From Pseudalkalibacillus berkeleyi (GTDB lineage Bacteria > Bacillota > Bacilli > Bacillales > Fictibacillaceae), in contig NZ_JAKIJS010000001.1 of the NCBI RefSeq assembly GCF_021608225.1, positions 2,666,001 to 2,730,000 on the forward strand: DNA of 64,000 nucleotides, given 5' to 3'. Position numbers and translations under genes: made by a program. Shown piece after piece: positions 1 to 8,100 of this stretch (the first letter of the stretch is position 1; the number at the start of each line of letters is the position of its first letter). A model generated the notes under the pieces. It did no database searches. It was not told the DNA's origin and saw only the letters and a list, made by a program, of their open reading frames with translations.

Positions 1-282
1 AAGATCTTGTTGGACTTTCTCTAAAATTGTCGGGCTCTTAATAATGACTCGGTATGTATTAATCATTTCGACATTTGTTCTAACTTGATTGATGTCATAA
101 TTTTGTTGTCCCTCGTTTGATTGGTTGACGAGTATTTGTGTTGAAGATTGATAGATTGGTGTTAAGAACATATAACTGATAATCCCACTGATTGCTATTG
201 CAATAACTGTAATTAATAGAATCATTGCGAAACGCTTTTTCAACGTGTCGAATAACTCCTTCAAACTAATCGTTTCTTCCAT
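1..282 (-). CDS. YveK/Wzz-type polysaccharide chain-length regulator, 5' part only
   Basis: Only the first 94 residues are visible; the gene runs off the left edge. It starts at ATG 282 behind AGGAGA. A short cytosolic stretch (MEETISLKELFDTLKKR) is followed by a transmembrane helix at about residues 18-42 and then 'TPIYQSSTQILV'. This layout is seen in Wzz / YveK-type chain-length determinants and tyrosine-kinase modulators, which act at the membrane in capsule or exopolysaccharide export. The next gene on the same strand upstream is UDP-glucose dehydrogenase, which fits a polysaccharide role. The family call rests on the N-terminal signature only; the second transmembrane helix lies outside the window. 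Confidence 0.75.
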   Translation of the reverse strand, partial: MEETISLKELFDTLKKRFAMILLITVIAIAISGIISYMFLTPIYQSSTQILVNQSNEGQQNYDINQVRTNVEMINTYRVIIKSPTILEKVQQDL

Positions 283-544
283 GTTTTCTCCTATCCCCTT
301 TTACTTAATCTCTCTAGTCATCTTGTTGAATTATAGCATAGTACGTTGGAATTTTTAGCTATAATTATCAAACTTTATGTAAAAACTATGTAAAAATAGG
401 TATTTCACCATACGAAATCATACAAATGTATTACATACTATATATCGTTCCTATTTAGAAATTCTTTATGGTTATTTACTCCTAATGTTTGTTTTTCTAT
501 TATCCTAAACAAAATAAGAGGATTGGAATTAAATTGAAAAAATA

Positions 545-583
545 TTCTAAAAAAACTTCTAGCGCTGTTTACATGCTAGAAGT
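545..583 (-). terminator. Rho-independent terminator overlapping the ugd stop codon
   Basis: A 9-bp perfect stem (555-563 pairing with 575-583) has an 11-nt loop and is followed, on the minus strand, by a run of seven T. The ugd stop codon (569-571) lies in the loop, so one stem arm is coding sequence. Confidence 0.8.
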
Positions 584-1894
584 TCTAGTTTCATTAATGA
601 TGGGGCGGCCAATGGAATGGTACTCTAATTCAGCAACTTTTGCTGACTCTAATGCATAACAATTACGTCCATCAAATATAAGTGGATAACTCATTTCTTC
701 CTGATAATGTTGTAATGGAAATTTGATGATTTCTTTCCAGTCAGTGAGAATCAAAGCACAATCAGCATTAATTATTGCATCACTAATTGATTCAGCAAAA
801 ATTGTTGATGGCGGAAGTAATTCTTTCGCATTTTCATTTGCAATCGGGTCGTAAGCAACCACAGAAGCATCTTGAGATATGAGCTCATTAACAACATGAA
901 TGGACGCAGACTCTCTAACATCGTCCGTGTTTGGTTTAAAGGAAAGTCCCAAGACAGCTATTTTCTTTCCTTTTAAAGAACCGAGCCGTTTCATGGCTTT
1001 TTCAACGAGTAATTTTTGTTGATAGTTGTTTACCTTGATGACAGATTTCAGAAGTTCAAAATTATGCTCGACGTTACCGGCTAGTTGAACGAGCGCTTTT
1101 GTATCTTTTGGAAAGCAGGAGCCCCCATAACCAATTCCGGCTTGTAAGAACTGATTACCGATTCGTTGGTCCATCCCCATACCTTTCGCAACATCTTCCA
1201 CATTTGCCCCAGTTTTCTCACATATGTTTGATATTTCATTTATAAAACTGATCTTTGTAGCCAAAAAAGCATTAGAAGCATATTTAATCATTTCAGCACT
1301 TCTCATGTCCGTTTTGTATATCGGAATGTTAAATGGTCGATTGACTTCCTCCATTAATTCAGCTGCTTTCTTTGAATCCGTTCCGATTACGATGCGGTCT
1401 CCTTCGAACGTATCTCTAACAGCTGATCCTTCTCTCAGGAACTCTGGATTGGAAACAACCTCTACTTTCACATCTTCTTTTAAGTGTTTTTTTACATATT
1501 GCTTCATATAATTGTTTGTTCCTACTGGTACTGTGCTTTTAATAACAAGGAAAATCGATTGTGTTATTTGAGTTGCAACTGATTTAACTGCTTCCTCCAA
1601 GTAAGTGAGATTAGCTGAGCCGTCTTCATTTTGAGGTGTTCCTACAGCAATATAAACAACTTCAGCAGATTTTACACCTCTACTGTAATTAGAGGTAAAC
1701 GTTAATCGACCAGCTTCGATATTCCTTTGCATCATTTCTTCTAATCCTGGCTCATAAATCGGTGAGATTCCCGCTTTCATTTTTTTAACTTTTTCATGGT
1801 CAATATCGATACATGTCACTTGATGCCCAATTTCCGCCAAGCTAACACCAGTGACAAGACCTACGTATCCTGTTCCAACTACCGCAATTTTCAT
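569..1894 (-). CDS. ugd: UDP-glucose 6-dehydrogenase
   Basis: Oxidises UDP-glucose to UDP-glucuronate with two NAD+, supplying precursor for acidic exopolysaccharide or teichuronic acid. The 441-residue length is normal for the Ugd/TuaD family. The N-terminus has the Rossmann motif GTGYVG. The catalytic cysteine lies in GYGGSCFPKD at about residue 260, and the C-terminal UDP-binding domain contains 'LGLSFKPNTDDVRES'. I prefer ATG 1894 because GAAGGTG lies 9 nt upstream; an in-frame GTG at 1906 would sit inside that ribosome-binding site. The partial YveK/Wzz-type gene downstream on the same strand suggests an exopolysaccharide locus continuing to the left. A terminator overlaps the stop. Confidence 0.96.
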   Translation of the reverse strand: MKIAVVGTGYVGLVTGVSLAEIGHQVTCIDIDHEKVKKMKAGISPIYEPGLEEMMQRNIEAGRLTFTSNYSRGVKSAEVVYIAVGTPQNEDGSANLTYLEEAVKSVATQITQSIFLVIKSTVPVGTNNYMKQYVKKHLKEDVKVEVVSNPEFLREGSAVRDTFEGDRIVIGTDSKKAAELMEEVNRPFNIPIYKTDMRSAEMIKYASNAFLATKISFINEISNICEKTGANVEDVAKGMGMDQRIGNQFLQAGIGYGGSCFPKDTKALVQLAGNVEHNFELLKSVIKVNNYQQKLLVEKAMKRLGSLKGKKIAVLGLSFKPNTDDVRESASIHVVNELISQDASVVAYDPIANENAKELLPPSTIFAESISDAIINADCALILTDWKEIIKFPLQHYQEEMSYPLIFDGRNCYALESAKVAELEYHSIGRPIINETRTSSM

Positions 1895-2074
1895 CTGTTT
1901 TTTCACCTTCTATAGCATGAGTGTAAGTATTTTATAAAAGTATTTCGTATTATGCGCTTGCCCGAAATAGTACTTTAGTATTATTTATAATTAGTCATAT
2001 TTCCCCATAATTCCCTAAATCTTAATCCGATATAAACGTTAACAGACAATTTCTTCATTAAAAGGAGCACATAC

Positions 2075-2674
2075 ATGGTCTTTGATGGCATTCTTCTTGC
2101 AATATTAGTCGGTTTTCTTCGGAAAGGAAACTTGAAAGGATTTGGAGATTTACATATTAAGCATGGTTGGGTGTTTCCAGTCTTATTGCTCTCGCAATGG
2201 GTGATCTTCCTACTGCAAAATAAATACGAGCTACTCGGTACTGTAAGTAACTATATATTTATCGGTATTTATATCGTAGGACTCACATTGCTCTGGGTCA
2301 ATCGAAAGCTCGGTCTCGGCATTTGGCTTATATTGATCGGTGTTCTGTTGAACTTTGTCGTCATGGGTGCAAACGGTGGACGAATGCCTGTTTCACTTGA
2401 AGCTGCTGGCGTACTCGATCCTGCATATGGCCAAGCCCTGCAGGAAGGTTATTACGGTAAACATACGCCTTTGACAGAGGATACTAAGTTTGGATTTTTG
2501 GGCGATGTCATACCTCTACCTGAGTTTTATCCAAGGGATCAAGTCATTAGTATCGGTGACATCATTATGAATATCGGTATCTTCCTATTCATTCAAATGT
2601 TGATGGTGAACAAACTCCAAACACGTAATCGATGGTCATTGTTACGTAAAGGAGGTGAAGAACATGTCAGTTAA
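2075..2674 (+). CDS. DUF5317 family membrane protein
   Basis: 199 residues with about five hydrophobic segments and the family-like motif 'NGGRMPVS' in the middle. It matches the DUF5317 group of small Bacillales membrane proteins, whose function is unknown. It starts at ATG 2075 behind AAAAGGAG. Its last codons (KGGEEHVS) are also the ribosome-binding site of a following 29-codon ORF, so the two are probably translationally coupled. It lies 144 bp before the cyclic-di-GMP enzyme gene and may be cotranscribed with it, since no terminator is visible between them. Confidence 0.8.
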   Translation: MVFDGILLAILVGFLRKGNLKGFGDLHIKHGWVFPVLLLSQWVIFLLQNKYELLGTVSNYIFIGIYIVGLTLLWVNRKLGLGIWLILIGVLLNFVVMGANGGRMPVSLEAAGVLDPAYGQALQEGYYGKHTPLTEDTKFGFLGDVIPLPEFYPRDQVISIGDIIMNIGIFLFIQMLMVNKLQTRNRWSLLRKGGEEHVS

Positions 2675-2753
2675 AATGAAAACTGTACTTATGAATTTAT
2701 TCGTAATCGGTACTGCAGTAGTAGCACTAACTTCTGGGTTCAAATTGGTTTAA
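2664..2753 (+). CDS. Putative 29-residue membrane peptide, coupled to the upstream gene
   Basis: An ATG at 2664 overlaps the end of the DUF5317 gene by 11 nt and is preceded by a strong GGAGGTGA (2651-2658). The peptide is basic at the start (MSVKMK), then forms one hydrophobic helix (NLFVIGTAVVALTS) and ends GFKLV. I do not recognise a family. It could be a small membrane subunit, an exported signal peptide, or a leader for the gene at 2819. The evidence is the near-ideal ribosome-binding site and the coding-like composition. Confidence 0.55.
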   Translation: MSVKMKTVLMNLFVIGTAVVALTSGFKLV

Positions 2754-2818
2754 TACTTAGTTCGGGAGGAGCTGAATGAGCTTCTCCTATTATTAATTAG
2801 ATACGAGGGTGATTCCCT

Positions 2819-4630
2819 ATGCATATACTTAAGAAATTATTCATACCTGTCAATACATACCTGGCGCTGATAAGCGTAACAGGATTGACGATGTCATCGT
2901 TACACCTATTTAAGGTGAATTTTCCTTATTTACCTTGGATCTTATTCATTTTTTTAATCGCTATCATATTATTACTTAATCATTTTTCAATTTTAATGCC
3001 ACCAAGAGGCAATTCTTTGACGATGGATTCGCCTGTATTCTTGAGTGTACTCTTCATTTATGGGGTATCAGCAAGTTTACAATTATTGTTCATTACAACA
3101 ATCTTCTTCGTGTTTTTACAGAGAAATATTCAATGGTGGAAGCATGTATTTAACTTCTCACTATATGCAATGATGCTGATGTCAGCAAGTAGCGCTTTCA
3201 CTTTTATCGGTGGTGATCAAGGACCCATAGAGACTAACAATCTAATGCCGTACGTAGTTGCCTTAACAATCTACTTCGGTATGAACGTTTCTATGATTGG
3301 TGTATACTTTTTTCTCACAATCAAGAAAGGGCTCTCAGACGAAATTCGCGGCATATTAATGGAAGGGACAAGTAGTTATTTCATTACACTCGTCCTTTCA
3401 CTTGTCCTATCTTTCTTAATGGAAGTCCAAGTTTACATCGGTTTGTTGTTGTTTACTACCCTCGGTGTGCTACTGTCACTCGCTTTCAGGCAGTACTTCA
3501 ACTTATATCAAAAAGTATCTGAAAAAGCGAATCGCGACCAGTTAACAGGGCTCTATAACCACGGTTGTTTCAAAGAGTTACTTGAAGAGAAGGTTCAAGA
3601 TGCTATTGATAGCCACCAACCAATCAGCATGGCGATTATTGATATAGATGACTTTAAGAAGTTCAATGATACGTTCGGGCATTTAGAAGGCGACAAGTTG
3701 TTGAAGAATGTTGGAACCCTAATCCAAGATTCTGCCGATCAAAAGGATATTGTTGCGCGTTACGGTGGAGAAGAATTCGTCATTCTTATGCCTAATACTT
3801 CTGAAGATCTTGCCTTTAAGAGGTTGAATACGTTACGAAAGAAAATGAATGATACTTACTATGAGGGTGTAGAAGTATTTCCATATGGATGTCTTTCCTT
3901 CTCAGGTGGTGTTTTCCAATATAAAGAGGGCACGAGTGCTGACTTCTTACATAAGACAGACTTGGCGATGTATCTCGCAAAAAGAAAAGGGAAAAACATG
4001 ATCAGCCGTTTAGATGAAGATTCCATGTATGGCGATGCGATCTTTTGTGACGAAAAGTTAAAGCTCGCAAAACAACAAGTCGATATTTTCCTTACAAAGG
4101 ACTTAATGACTTATCGCCATTCGAACCGGGTTCATGACTATGCGAATGAATTCAGTAAACGGATTGACCTTACAAAGAAAGAGAAACAATTGCTCATACT
4201 TGGTTCACTTGTTCATGATATTGGTAAAATAGAAGTACCACGTGAGCTTTTGACAAAAGCTGGTAAACTATCATTAGATGAATGGGAAATGATGAAGAAA
4301 CACGTTACATGGGGTAAGGATTGGGTCCAATCTATAAAAGGTTTTGAGGATATCATCCCATTGGTAGAGCTTCATCACGAACGATTTGATGGTAAGGGTT
4401 ATCCCTATGGTTTGAAAGGATATTCGATACCGAAACTAGCAAGAGTCCTCTGTATCTTAGATTCCTTTGATGCCATGACAACTGAACGTCCTTACCAACC
4501 GACGAAAACATTCCAAGAAGCGATCAATGAATTACGCCGCTGCTCAGGAACCCAATTCGATCCCGACCTAGTAGAACCATTTATTGAAATGATTGAAGAA
4601 TGTTATATGGAAGAAGAAGTGATGGTTTGA
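2819..4630 (+). CDS. Membrane-bound cyclic-di-GMP enzyme with GGDEF and HD-GYP domains
   Basis: The 603 residues begin with about 230 of multi-pass membrane sensor region. A diguanylate cyclase domain follows from about residue 240, with active motif GGEEF near 315-319. I see no RxxD inhibitory site at the expected place. The C-terminal domain is HD-GYP phosphodiesterase: HD at about 464-465 ('LVHDIGKIEVP') and HHERFDGKGYP near 519-529, both intact. It may therefore both make and break cyclic-di-GMP, the balance being set by the unknown membrane input. It starts at ATG behind GAGGGTGA and is followed by a terminator. A cyclic-di-GMP riboswitch lies in the same window near 40.3 kb. Confidence 0.93.
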   Translation: MHILKKLFIPVNTYLALISVTGLTMSSLHLFKVNFPYLPWILFIFLIAIILLLNHFSILMPPRGNSLTMDSPVFLSVLFIYGVSASLQLLFITTIFFVFLQRNIQWWKHVFNFSLYAMMLMSASSAFTFIGGDQGPIETNNLMPYVVALTIYFGMNVSMIGVYFFLTIKKGLSDEIRGILMEGTSSYFITLVLSLVLSFLMEVQVYIGLLLFTTLGVLLSLAFRQYFNLYQKVSEKANRDQLTGLYNHGCFKELLEEKVQDAIDSHQPISMAIIDIDDFKKFNDTFGHLEGDKLLKNVGTLIQDSADQKDIVARYGGEEFVILMPNTSEDLAFKRLNTLRKKMNDTYYEGVEVFPYGCLSFSGGVFQYKEGTSADFLHKTDLAMYLAKRKGKNMISRLDEDSMYGDAIFCDEKLKLAKQQVDIFLTKDLMTYRHSNRVHDYANEFSKRIDLTKKEKQLLILGSLVHDIGKIEVPRELLTKAGKLSLDEWEMMKKHVTWGKDWVQSIKGFEDIIPLVELHHERFDGKGYPYGLKGYSIPKLARVLCILDSFDAMTTERPYQPTKTFQEAINELRRCSGTQFDPDLVEPFIEMIEECYMEEEVMV

Positions 4631-4650
4631 ATGAATGAATAGATGCACAA

Positions 4651-4685
4651 AAAAACTCTCCGAAAGTGGGAGAGTTTTTTGTTTT
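4651..4685 (+). terminator. Rho-independent terminator after the GGDEF/HD-GYP gene
   Basis: An ACTCTCC / GGAGAGT stem with a short loop is followed by six T and then GTTTT. Confidence 0.85.
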
Positions 4686-4774
4686 ATAGGTAAATTTTAG
4701 GTTGGTAGTCTACCAGATTCATGTTAGGATAATAGTATCTTTAAATTGGTATTGTATGGAAGGTGTGTTAAATT

Positions 4775-6226
4775 TTGAAGTATTTTGTAAAGGTTGTTTT
4801 GGGTGTGGCTCTAGCTTGTATTTTTGCTTTAGTTAACCAAGGGGAAGCGAGTGCAGAAAGTATTTCTAGCAAGTGTAGTTACACTCCGGTTAATGGTGAA
4901 AACCCGGATATGAGTACGACAAATTGTTTATTGACAGAAGCTGCTTTAGCAAAGAATGTTCCACCTGAAATTGTTAAAGCAATTGCTGAAGGTGAAAGTG
5001 GGAATTGGCGTCAATTTGATAGTAACGGAGATCCAATTGTTACTTCAGATAATGGAATCGGAATTATGCAGATTACAAATAAATCAGGATATGACGAAGA
5101 GAAGTTAAAAAATGACATCGTCTATAATATTGAAGCAGGTGTCAAAGTACTTGATGAAATGTATCGTCGTAGTGACTTACCTTCCATCAATGCAGGTGAT
5201 CGAGATGTGTTAGAACATTGGTATTTTGCAATTATGGCATACAACGGCACGAAGCCAGTGAATAGTCCTATCGTTCAATCAACTGGTGATAGGAATACAG
5301 ATGCTTATCAAGAGAAAGTATTAAAAATCATAGATGATTTGGGCTTAATAAAGCCTCAAACTCTACCATTTAAGAGTTCTGACTTTAAATATGATAGTAA
5401 CAGCAGCAAAAACATAGAGTTCATTACGATGGACTATCATTTCACAATACCTCTTACTAAAACGAAGCATCGATTTTTGAAAGATGATCAAGTGAAAACG
5501 ACGACTGCAACACGGTTACGTACTGGACCATCTACTGATACATCGATAAAAGCGTCCCTTCAAGAAGGAGAAGTACTTACGGTTAACGGACCTTTTGTAT
5601 ATGAAAAGGTTGCTGACAGGAAAAACCACTATGTTTGGTACCCTGTGAAGCGTAGCGATGGATCAACAGGATATGTTGCCTCAAGCTTTCTGAAGTTTAA
5701 ATTTAAAGATGTACCTGCTAATTACTGGGCTGAGGATCACATCTACTACCTTTATGACTCTACACTATTGTACGGGATGGGTAATGGACAGTTTGGTCTT
5801 GGTAAGAATTTAACTCGAGCTCATGCAGCAATCCTAATGAACAGAGCGAAGAACATTTCAACTGAGAACCGACCAGACCCTGGGTTTACCGATGTACCTA
5901 AAGATCATAAATACTATGACGACATTGCAGCTGCAGTAGATGAAGGTCTATTCGTAGGAGTAAAAGAAACAAAATTCGATCCTGATGCAACACTCACAAG
6001 AGCACAAATGGCTGTCGTACTACAAAGGGTTTACGAATTCCCTAAAGCATCAAATGATCATCCATTTACTGATGTGAAAAATGGAAGCTGGTATGATGAA
6101 GCTGTCACACGCTTATATGATGCAGAAATCACAGCCGGTGTGACAAAGACGAAATTCGGTCCTGATGATAAGATTACCCGTGAACAATTCGCCGTGTTTA
6201 TGGGAAGATCAATTCAATATAAATAA
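4775..6226 (+). CDS. Secreted transglycosylase-like protein with SH3 and three SLH domains
   Basis: 483 residues. A signal peptide (about 1-28, ending GEASAE) leads into a lysozyme-like transglycosylase domain: 'AIAEGESGNW' carries a candidate catalytic Glu near residue 72, then 'GIGIMQIT' and 'AIMAYNG'. A bacterial SH3 domain (about 245-310, 'RLRTGPSTDTS') follows, then three SLH repeats (about 310-483). SLH domains attach proteins to pyruvylated secondary cell-wall polymers, so it probably remodels or binds peptidoglycan at the surface. The start is TTG 4775 with GGAAGGTG 9 nt upstream. Monocistronic, with its own terminator. Confidence 0.88.
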   Translation: MKYFVKVVLGVALACIFALVNQGEASAESISSKCSYTPVNGENPDMSTTNCLLTEAALAKNVPPEIVKAIAEGESGNWRQFDSNGDPIVTSDNGIGIMQITNKSGYDEEKLKNDIVYNIEAGVKVLDEMYRRSDLPSINAGDRDVLEHWYFAIMAYNGTKPVNSPIVQSTGDRNTDAYQEKVLKIIDDLGLIKPQTLPFKSSDFKYDSNSSKNIEFITMDYHFTIPLTKTKHRFLKDDQVKTTTATRLRTGPSTDTSIKASLQEGEVLTVNGPFVYEKVADRKNHYVWYPVKRSDGSTGYVASSFLKFKFKDVPANYWAEDHIYYLYDSTLLYGMGNGQFGLGKNLTRAHAAILMNRAKNISTENRPDPGFTDVPKDHKYYDDIAAAVDEGLFVGVKETKFDPDATLTRAQMAVVLQRVYEFPKASNDHPFTDVKNGSWYDEAVTRLYDAEITAGVTKTKFGPDDKITREQFAVFMGRSIQYK

Positions 6227-6228
6227 AC

Positions 6229-6266
6229 TTAAAAACCAGAATCCGTTCGGATTCTGGTTTTTTTAA
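6229..6266 (+). terminator. Rho-independent terminator between convergent genes
   Basis: A 14-bp perfect stem with a GTTC loop, A-rich on the left and T-rich on the right, so it can work in both directions. It ends the SLH gene and may also stop the anti-sigma gene on the other strand. Confidence 0.88.
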
Positions 6267-6339
6267 GGCTTCTTGCTATTAAATGAAACTTGAAAGGCCT
6301 ACCAAACAAGTACAAATTAAATTGTACCTGGTACGTAAC

Positions 6340-7425
6340 TTACTCCTCAACAATCAATGGAATTTCCATGTCTTCTCCAACCTCAAGGACAACATTTGAA
6401 CGGTCTTTAACTGGTGCAAAGACCATTATGAAAACCCCAAGTTTACTTTCTATTTCGCCCTTACTAAAGTTTGGAACGATTCTTTCTCCACTAGCATCTA
6501 GAAACACGCCAGATTTTCCTTCAGCTACGGTATAACCAGAACCTTGGTTTATTTGTCGGGCATTTAAAAATTGATGTTCTAGTTTGCTTTTGGTTTGATA
6601 TTGATTTCCATCTTGATCTGTATAGATCATGTCGGAGCCTCTAATTACAAGCCTTGTTTCTAGTTCAGAATACTCGACTCTTTCAATGGTGTATGTTTCA
6701 TTTTTAAATGTGAATTCTTTATTCATCTCAACAATTTCACGGTCTGTGATGTAGGATTTATCTAAGTTGAACTCGAGAGGCCATACGGTCTTAACTTCGT
6801 CCATTCCTTTTTTGTCCCATATAGTGATGTTTTCAATTTCTATACGAATGTTTTGTCCTTCATATTCCTTAATAGAATCAAATGATAATGCTGTCGCAAC
6901 TTTGTTTTCTTCTTTATTGTAATGTCTGCTTCCCCAACCGATATTATCAAGCTCTTGTCTCTGACCATCATCTGTTATTAAATAAACTTTACTAGTACCT
7001 TCATAGATGTCAATATAGTAATTTTCTAAATCTGTAGTATTACTATTAAAGGTCAATAACAGTTTTGTCTCAGCATTATCTGTCATCACATTCTCAAAAT
7101 TTACTGCAATATCATTTTGTTTATCATAATATGTTTGACTAATGGTTTGTCCATGACCATCTTTTAATGCAACTTTTAGACCTGGATCATCAATGTGTTG
7201 ACTCTCAAAGATTTTATCATATGCTTGTTTAATTGCTGCTCCTACCGGTGTATAGGTTATTGCCGAAAACGTAATCAAACAAGATGCTGCAATGAGTGAA
7301 AGTCTTTTTTTCGTATTATTTTTACCTTTTAAATCATTTTTTGCATGTTTAACTCCGAGCTTTGCTCGATCGTGTAGATTATTAGGAATGTTAATCTTTT
7401 CTACTTCTCTTTTAAAGTTACTCAT
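6340..7425 (-). CDS. DUF4179 (anti-sigma-like) membrane protein
   Basis: 361 residues: about 40 cytosolic residues, one transmembrane helix (about 43-65, 'IAASCLITFSAITY'), then a large extracellular region resembling DUF4179 plus a C-terminal DUF5643-like domain. Such proteins are regularly encoded after ECF sigma genes and are thought to hold the sigma factor at the membrane until an envelope signal releases it. The gene overlaps the sigma gene by 8 nt, implying coupled translation. No zinc-binding anti-sigma motif is visible in the N-terminus, so sigma binding is inferred from context. Confidence 0.82.
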   Translation of the reverse strand: MSNFKREVEKINIPNNLHDRAKLGVKHAKNDLKGKNNTKKRLSLIAASCLITFSAITYTPVGAAIKQAYDKIFESQHIDDPGLKVALKDGHGQTISQTYYDKQNDIAVNFENVMTDNAETKLLLTFNSNTTDLENYYIDIYEGTSKVYLITDDGQRQELDNIGWGSRHYNKEENKVATALSFDSIKEYEGQNIRIEIENITIWDKKGMDEVKTVWPLEFNLDKSYITDREIVEMNKEFTFKNETYTIERVEYSELETRLVIRGSDMIYTDQDGNQYQTKSKLEHQFLNARQINQGSGYTVAEGKSGVFLDASGERIVPNFSKGEIESKLGVFIMVFAPVKDRSNVVLEVGEDMEIPLIVEE

Positions 7426-7936
7426 GAAAATCAGCCTCCTTAAATTCCTTTTGAAGTTTATGAATTGAACGATAAAGGACCGATTTCACTGTTCCTAAAG
7501 GTAAATTTAAAAGCTTCGATATTTCCTTAAATGTATATCCTTCATAGTACTTCAGCATCACGATACTTCTCTCATGTTCATTTAGCTGCTCCAAGAATTC
7601 TTGCAATGTAATCGATAGAGATATGTCTTTATCCTCTATGCCGATCTGTTCATGAGATTCTGGTTTTAAATGAACCACTTTTTTGTTTTTACGAATGATG
7701 TCAATAGAACAAGTAATGGTGATTTTTATTAACCACGTTTTGAAATACTTAGGATTTTTTAGAGTTTCAATTTTTTTAAAGGAACGATATGCTACTTCCT
7801 GAACAACATCTAATGCATCATTTTCATTTTTTACATACACATAAGCCATCCGATAAATATCTGCTTCATATTTCTGAAATAGCTTTAAAAAGGCTCGCTC
7901 ATTTCCCTTTTGGGCTTTTGTTATTAAATGAATCAT
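7418..7936 (-). CDS. ECF-type RNA polymerase sigma factor
   Basis: 172 residues with sigma region 2 ('DALDVVQEVAYRSFKKI', 'YFKTWLIKI') and region 4 ('YEGYTFKEISKLLNLP', then 'GTVKSVLYRSIHKLQ'). Size and architecture are those of extracytoplasmic-function sigma factors (SigV/SigX/YlaC group). The first base of the next gene lies inside its last codons, pairing it with the DUF4179 protein as sigma and anti-sigma. I could not identify a convincing autoregulatory promoter. Start ATG 7936 behind AAAGGGTG. Confidence 0.92.
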   Translation of the reverse strand: MIHLITKAQKGNERAFLKLFQKYEADIYRMAYVYVKNENDALDVVQEVAYRSFKKIETLKNPKYFKTWLIKITITCSIDIIRKNKKVVHLKPESHEQIGIEDKDISLSITLQEFLEQLNEHERSIVMLKYYEGYTFKEISKLLNLPLGTVKSVLYRSIHKLQKEFKEADFHE

Positions 7937-8055
7937 CAGTATTCACCCTTTCTGTTTTGCACCATCTATTTATTAGACAAATAAACATGTAAAATGGCTT
8001 AAAACTTTTAATGAAATTTAGGCAACGGAAAATAAGCATTAAACCAGTCTTTAAA

Positions 8056-8094
8056 TAAAGAAGCTAATCTGGTGGTTCCAGATTAGCTTCTTTG
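8056..8094 (-). terminator. Rho-independent terminator after the M14 peptidase gene
   Basis: A 16-bp perfect inverted repeat with a 5-nt loop (about 8057-8093). Both arms end in AAAG/CTTT, so it can act on either strand; the minus-strand peptidase gene ends just above it. Confidence 0.82.
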
Positions 8095-8100
8095 GTGATA

